Below are positions 41,291 to 44,342 of a stretch of 44,342 nucleotides of DNA, piece after piece. The DNA is from a bacterium. GTDB lineage: Bacteria; Bacteroidota; Bacteroidia; Bacteroidales; Muribaculaceae. The stretch is taken from positions 1 through 44,342 of the forward strand of contig SFTJ01000018.1 of assembly GCA_004563195.1 (NCBI GenBank), given 5' to 3'. Under the pieces are notes generated by a model. It saw nothing but the letters and a program-made list of their open reading frames with translations. It was not told where the DNA came from and did not search any database. The number at the start of each line of letters is the position of its first letter. Position 1 is the stretch's first letter. A program made the position numbers and the translations under genes.

Positions 41291-42763
41291 ATGGAAAACG
41301 ACAATATATATGCCGCATCGCGCCAAGAGGAATGGCGCGAACAACTTCGCAAAAGCATGTCGCCCAAGGAGCGCACAGCCATTGAACGCGTAAAGATGCC
41401 GGAACTCGCCCCCGACTATCGCATCACTTGCAATGAGGAGGTCAATCAGGGCATCACTGCCGACATGGCTCTGCTTGAGGCCAAGCGCTGCCTCGACTGC
41501 CCCAATCCGCAGTGCGTTACAGGCTGCCCGGTGGGCATCAACATCCCTAAGTTTATCAAGAACATCGAACGCGGTCACTTCGAAGATGCCGCAGCCACTC
41601 TCAAGGAGACAAGTGCTCTGCCTGCTGTGTGCGGCCGCGTTTGCCCGCAGGAAAAACAGTGCGAAAGCAAGTGTATTCACCTCAAAATGAAACATCAGCC
41701 TGTGGCTATTGGCTATCTCGAGCGCTTTGCCAGCGACTATGTTCGCCTCAACGGCCTCACCGCCAAGCCTCAGTGCGACCCTGCCAACGGCATTAAGGTG
41801 GCTGTTATCGGTAGCGGTCCTTGCGGATTGTCGTTCGCAGGCGATATGGCTAAAAAGGGCTACGATGTCACCGTTTATGAGGCTCTTCACGAGATTGGCG
41901 GCGTGCTGAAATACGGCATTCCCGAATTTCGTCTCCCCAACTCAATTGTAGATGCCGAAATCGAAGGCCTTCGCCAAATGGGCGTGAAATTTGAGAAGGA
42001 TTGCGTGATAGGCAAAACGCTTTCCTACAACGACCTTCACGAAATGGGCTATAAAGGCATTTTCGTGGCTTCGGGCGCCGGATTGCCTCGTTTTATGAAC
42101 ATTCCGGGCGAAAACTTGCGCGGCGTAATGTCGAGCAACGAATATCTCACTCGCGTCAACCTTATGGGCGCGGGCCGTCTCGACTGGGATACTCCTGTGC
42201 TCACAGGCAAGAATGTGGCTATCATTGGCGGCGGCAACACTGCCATGGACTCGGTGCGAACAGCCAAGCGCATGGGTGCCGAGAAGGCTATGCTCGTATA
42301 TCGCCGCAGCGAGGAGGAGATGCCGGCTCGCCTCGAGGAGGTGAAACACGCCAAGGAGGAAGGCGTGATATTTATGACTCTGCACAACCCCGTGGAATAT
42401 CTCGCCAACGAAAACGGTCGCGTGGCTACGATGCGCGTGCAGCGCATGGAGTTGGGCGAGCCTGATGCTTCGGGTCGCCGCTCGCCGGTGCCTGTGGAAG
42501 GCGCTATCGAGGATATTCCTGTCGATTTGGTGATAGTGAGCGTGGGTGTTTCGCCCAATCCGCTCGTGCCGAGTTCGATTCCGGGTCTCGAAGTGAGCAA
42601 GCGCAACACCATCGTGGTGGATGAAGCCACCATGCAATCGTCGATTGGCGATATCTACGCCGGTGGCGACATTGTGCGTGGCGGTGCTACCGTGATTCTC
42701 GCTATGGGCGACGGCCGTCGTGCTGCTGCCAACATGCACAGCATGCTGCAAGCTGCCAAATAA
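41291..42763 (+). CDS. nfnB: NfnB: glutamate-synthase-small-subunit-like flavoprotein
   Basis: A 490-aa protein. The N-terminus has two [4Fe-4S] cysteine sets (CLDCPNPQCVTGCPVG and CGRVCPQEKQCESKC); then FAD binding (VAVIGSGPCGLSFAGDMAKKG), NAD(P) binding (VAIIGGGNTAMDSVRTAKRMG) and the C-terminal FAD loop (GDIYAGGDIVRGGATVILAMGDG). Often annotated gltA or glutamate synthase small subunit, but with nfnA immediately upstream (39-bp gap) and no large glutamate synthase subunit it is better read as NfnB. Confidence 0.92.
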   Translation: MENDNIYAASRQEEWREQLRKSMSPKERTAIERVKMPELAPDYRITCNEEVNQGITADMALLEAKRCLDCPNPQCVTGCPVGINIPKFIKNIERGHFEDAAATLKETSALPAVCGRVCPQEKQCESKCIHLKMKHQPVAIGYLERFASDYVRLNGLTAKPQCDPANGIKVAVIGSGPCGLSFAGDMAKKGYDVTVYEALHEIGGVLKYGIPEFRLPNSIVDAEIEGLRQMGVKFEKDCVIGKTLSYNDLHEMGYKGIFVASGAGLPRFMNIPGENLRGVMSSNEYLTRVNLMGAGRLDWDTPVLTGKNVAIIGGGNTAMDSVRTAKRMGAEKAMLVYRRSEEEMPARLEEVKHAKEEGVIFMTLHNPVEYLANENGRVATMRVQRMELGEPDASGRRSPVPVEGAIEDIPVDLVIVSVGVSPNPLVPSSIPGLEVSKRNTIVVDEATMQSSIGDIYAGGDIVRGGATVILAMGDGRRAAANMHSMLQAAK

Positions 42764-42806
42764 TCCCGAAAAACATAAGATTTTTGTTTTTATACATATT
42801 ACCTGA

Positions 42807-42859
42807 CGATTTGAGTGCCTTATGCCTTTATCCTATATTGGCACGTGGTGCTCAAATCG
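42807..42859 (+). terminator. Hairpin between nfnB and the tricorn-like gene
   Basis: CGATTTGAG (42807-42815) pairs with CTCAAATCG (42851-42859), with TGCC/GGCA inside, followed by CTTTATTTA. The T-run is broken, so termination may be partial. It may end the nfnAB transcript. Confidence 0.55.
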
Positions 42860-42894
42860 CTTTATTTACATCAACTTAACTAATAATTACTATT

Positions 42895-44342
42895 ATGAAA
42901 TGTTCACATTTTCTCTCTTTGGCAATAGCCGCCACCATCTCGCTATCGGCGTGGGCCGACGAGGGTCGACTCATGCGATTCCCCGCCACCAACGGCGCTG
43001 ATGTGGCGTTCTCCTATGCCGGCGACATCTACACCGTGCCCATTGCCGGTGGCGTGGCTAAGCGCCTCACTTCGCACAACGGCTACGAGATGTTTGCCCG
43101 TTTCTCGCCCGATGGCAAAACCATAGCTTTCACCGGCCAATACGACGGCAACACCGAAATCTTCGTTATGCCTCGCGAGGGCGGCGAACCCAAGCGCATT
43201 ACTTTCACTTCCACCAATTCGCGCGACGAAGTAGCCGACCGTATGGGTCCTAACAACATTGCCATGGCTTGGACTCCCGACGGCAAGGGCGTGGTGTATC
43301 GCAATCGCATAGGCGATGGCTTCACAGGCAAACTCTGGATAGCGCCTCTCGACGGCGGTATGCCTCAAGAATTGCCGCTGCCCGAAGGTGGCTTCTGCTC
43401 TTACTCGCCCGACGGTAAACGCCTCGCCTATAACCGCGTATTCCGCGAATTTCGCACTTGGAAATACTACAAAGGCGGTATGGCCGACGATATATGGATT
43501 TACGACTCTGCCAATAAGTCGGTTACCAATATCACCAACTCTGTAGGTCAGGACATTGCCCCGATGTGGATTGGCGACGAAATCTACTACATCAGCGACC
43601 GCGACAACCGTATGAACATATTCGTATACAACACTGTCACCAAAGCCACTTCCAAGGTGACCGATTTCACCGACTACGATGTGAAATTCCCGAGTTGCGG
43701 CGGTGGCGTGATTGTGTTCGAAAATGCCGGTTATATCTATCGTCTCGACCCTGCCACTAAAAAATACAGCAAAATCACTGTCGAACTCAATCACGAGGGC
43801 AGTTTTGCCCGCTCTGAGGTGCGACATGTGGCTGAGTTTGCCCGCGGATTTAATGCTTCGCCCGACGGAAAACGCCTCTGCATTGGCGCTCGCGGCGATA
43901 TTTTCGACGTTCCCGTGGAGAAGGGCGTTACTCGCAATGTCACTCGCTCATCGGGCGTTCACGACCGCGACGGCGCTTGGAGTCCCGACGGTAAAACCAT
44001 TGCCTACATCAGCGACGCTTCGGGCGAAACCGAAATATGGCTGCACTCCACCGTCGACGGCAAAAACTCGCAACTCACTTCGGGCAACGACACCTACATT
44101 CGCAGCCTGGCTTGGAGCAACGATGGCAAGCACATCCTCTACACCGACCGCCGAAACCGTGCCGTGCTCGTGAATGTGGCTGCAAAGTCGAAGCGTACTC
44201 TTTTCGTCAACCCTACGGGCGAAATCGCTTTGCCTAAATTCTCGCCCGACGACAAGTGGCTCGTCTACACCAAGGACGAAACCAACGAAATGCGCGTGAT
44301 ATACCTCTACTCTATCGAACAAAATAAGGAATATCCGGTCAC
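42895..44342 (+). CDS. Tricorn-like S41 protease, N-terminal part (runs off the window)
   Basis: An open frame of 482 codons begins at ATG 42895 and has no stop before the window end. A signal peptide (MKCSHFLSLAIAATISLSAWA) is followed by repeated propeller motifs, FSPDGKTIAFTG, WTPDGKGVVYRN, YSPDGKRLAYNR, WSPDGKTIAYISD, WSNDGKHILYTDRR, FSPDDKWLVYTK, as in the two beta-propellers of tricorn protease homologues. The PDZ and S41 catalytic parts would lie beyond the window. These bacterial homologues are periplasmic peptide-degrading enzymes; the catalytic part is not visible here, so the protease call is by architecture. Confidence 0.85.
   Translation, partial: MKCSHFLSLAIAATISLSAWADEGRLMRFPATNGADVAFSYAGDIYTVPIAGGVAKRLTSHNGYEMFARFSPDGKTIAFTGQYDGNTEIFVMPREGGEPKRITFTSTNSRDEVADRMGPNNIAMAWTPDGKGVVYRNRIGDGFTGKLWIAPLDGGMPQELPLPEGGFCSYSPDGKRLAYNRVFREFRTWKYYKGGMADDIWIYDSANKSVTNITNSVGQDIAPMWIGDEIYYISDRDNRMNIFVYNTVTKATSKVTDFTDYDVKFPSCGGGVIVFENAGYIYRLDPATKKYSKITVELNHEGSFARSEVRHVAEFARGFNASPDGKRLCIGARGDIFDVPVEKGVTRNVTRSSGVHDRDGAWSPDGKTIAYISDASGETEIWLHSTVDGKNSQLTSGNDTYIRSLAWSNDGKHILYTDRRNRAVLVNVAAKSKRTLFVNPTGEIALPKFSPDDKWLVYTKDETNEMRVIYLYSIEQNKEYPV

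Overview
The window looks like chromosomal DNA of a Bacteroidales bacterium, most likely a Muribaculaceae-type gut commensal (family-level placement is inference). Reasons: at least a dozen intergenic regions carry the Bacteroidota sigma-ABfr -7 box (TAnnTTTG), Shine-Dalgarno sequences are mostly absent, and gene families and order are typical of the order (DUF6242-DUF6089-uppS-bamA-ompH; fucI-fucA-fucK-fucP; a B12 locus with a BtuG-type propeller; secreted proteins ending in T9SS-like domains). I see no insertion sequence, integrase, phage gene or CRISPR array.

Layout. 1-6.1 kb (minus strand): a cobalamin riboswitch drives btuB, a BtuG-like lipoprotein, a secreted cell-surface protein and a DUF4465 protein; the first three genes overlap at their stop/start codons. 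6.1-6.4 kb: noncoding DNA with a 53-bp tandem repeat and the secA terminator. 6.5-13.9 kb (minus): secA, a PafA-like phosphatase homologue that seems to have lost its catalytic residues, a DUF4105/Lnb-type membrane protein and an AraC regulator. 14.5-16 kb (plus): nagA and tRNA-His. 16.1-24 kb (minus): the outer-membrane biogenesis block, with DUF6242 lipoprotein, DUF6089 barrel, uppS, bamA and three Skp/OmpH-like chaperones. 24.2-27 kb (plus): prmC, recX, comF, pncA. 27-27.5 kb: no convincing gene, but a well-formed minus-strand promoter and terminator frame about 430 nt of hairpin-rich DNA, a candidate noncoding RNA. 27.8-32 kb (minus): an MFS/HlyD/TolC tripartite efflux operon. 32.2-34.8 kb (plus): a large lipoprotein resembling six-hairpin glycosidases. 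35-40.2 kb (minus): the L-fucose operon fucI-fucA-fucK-fucP. 40.5-42.8 kb (plus): nfnAB, an electron-bifurcating transhydrogenase. From 42.9 kb to the window end (plus): the N-terminal part of a tricorn-like S41 protease.

How it fits together. The window is mostly envelope and housekeeping functions: B12 capture under B12 control, protein export (SecA), periplasmic chaperoning and outer-membrane insertion (Skp, BamA), lipid carrier synthesis (UppS), possible lipoprotein acylation (DUF4105/Lnb family), drug efflux, and use of host- or mucin-derived sugars (N-acetylglucosamine via NagA, fucose via the fuc operon). The parts I rate most worth following up are the candidate structured RNA at about 27.08-27.50 kb, the degenerate phosphatase, the T9SS-type tails on the B12-locus surface proteins, the riboswitch with an explicit competing pairing, and two noncoding repeat families (53-bp units, and 9-bp units consensus CCGGTCCGA that sit in intergenic gaps at gene 3' ends).
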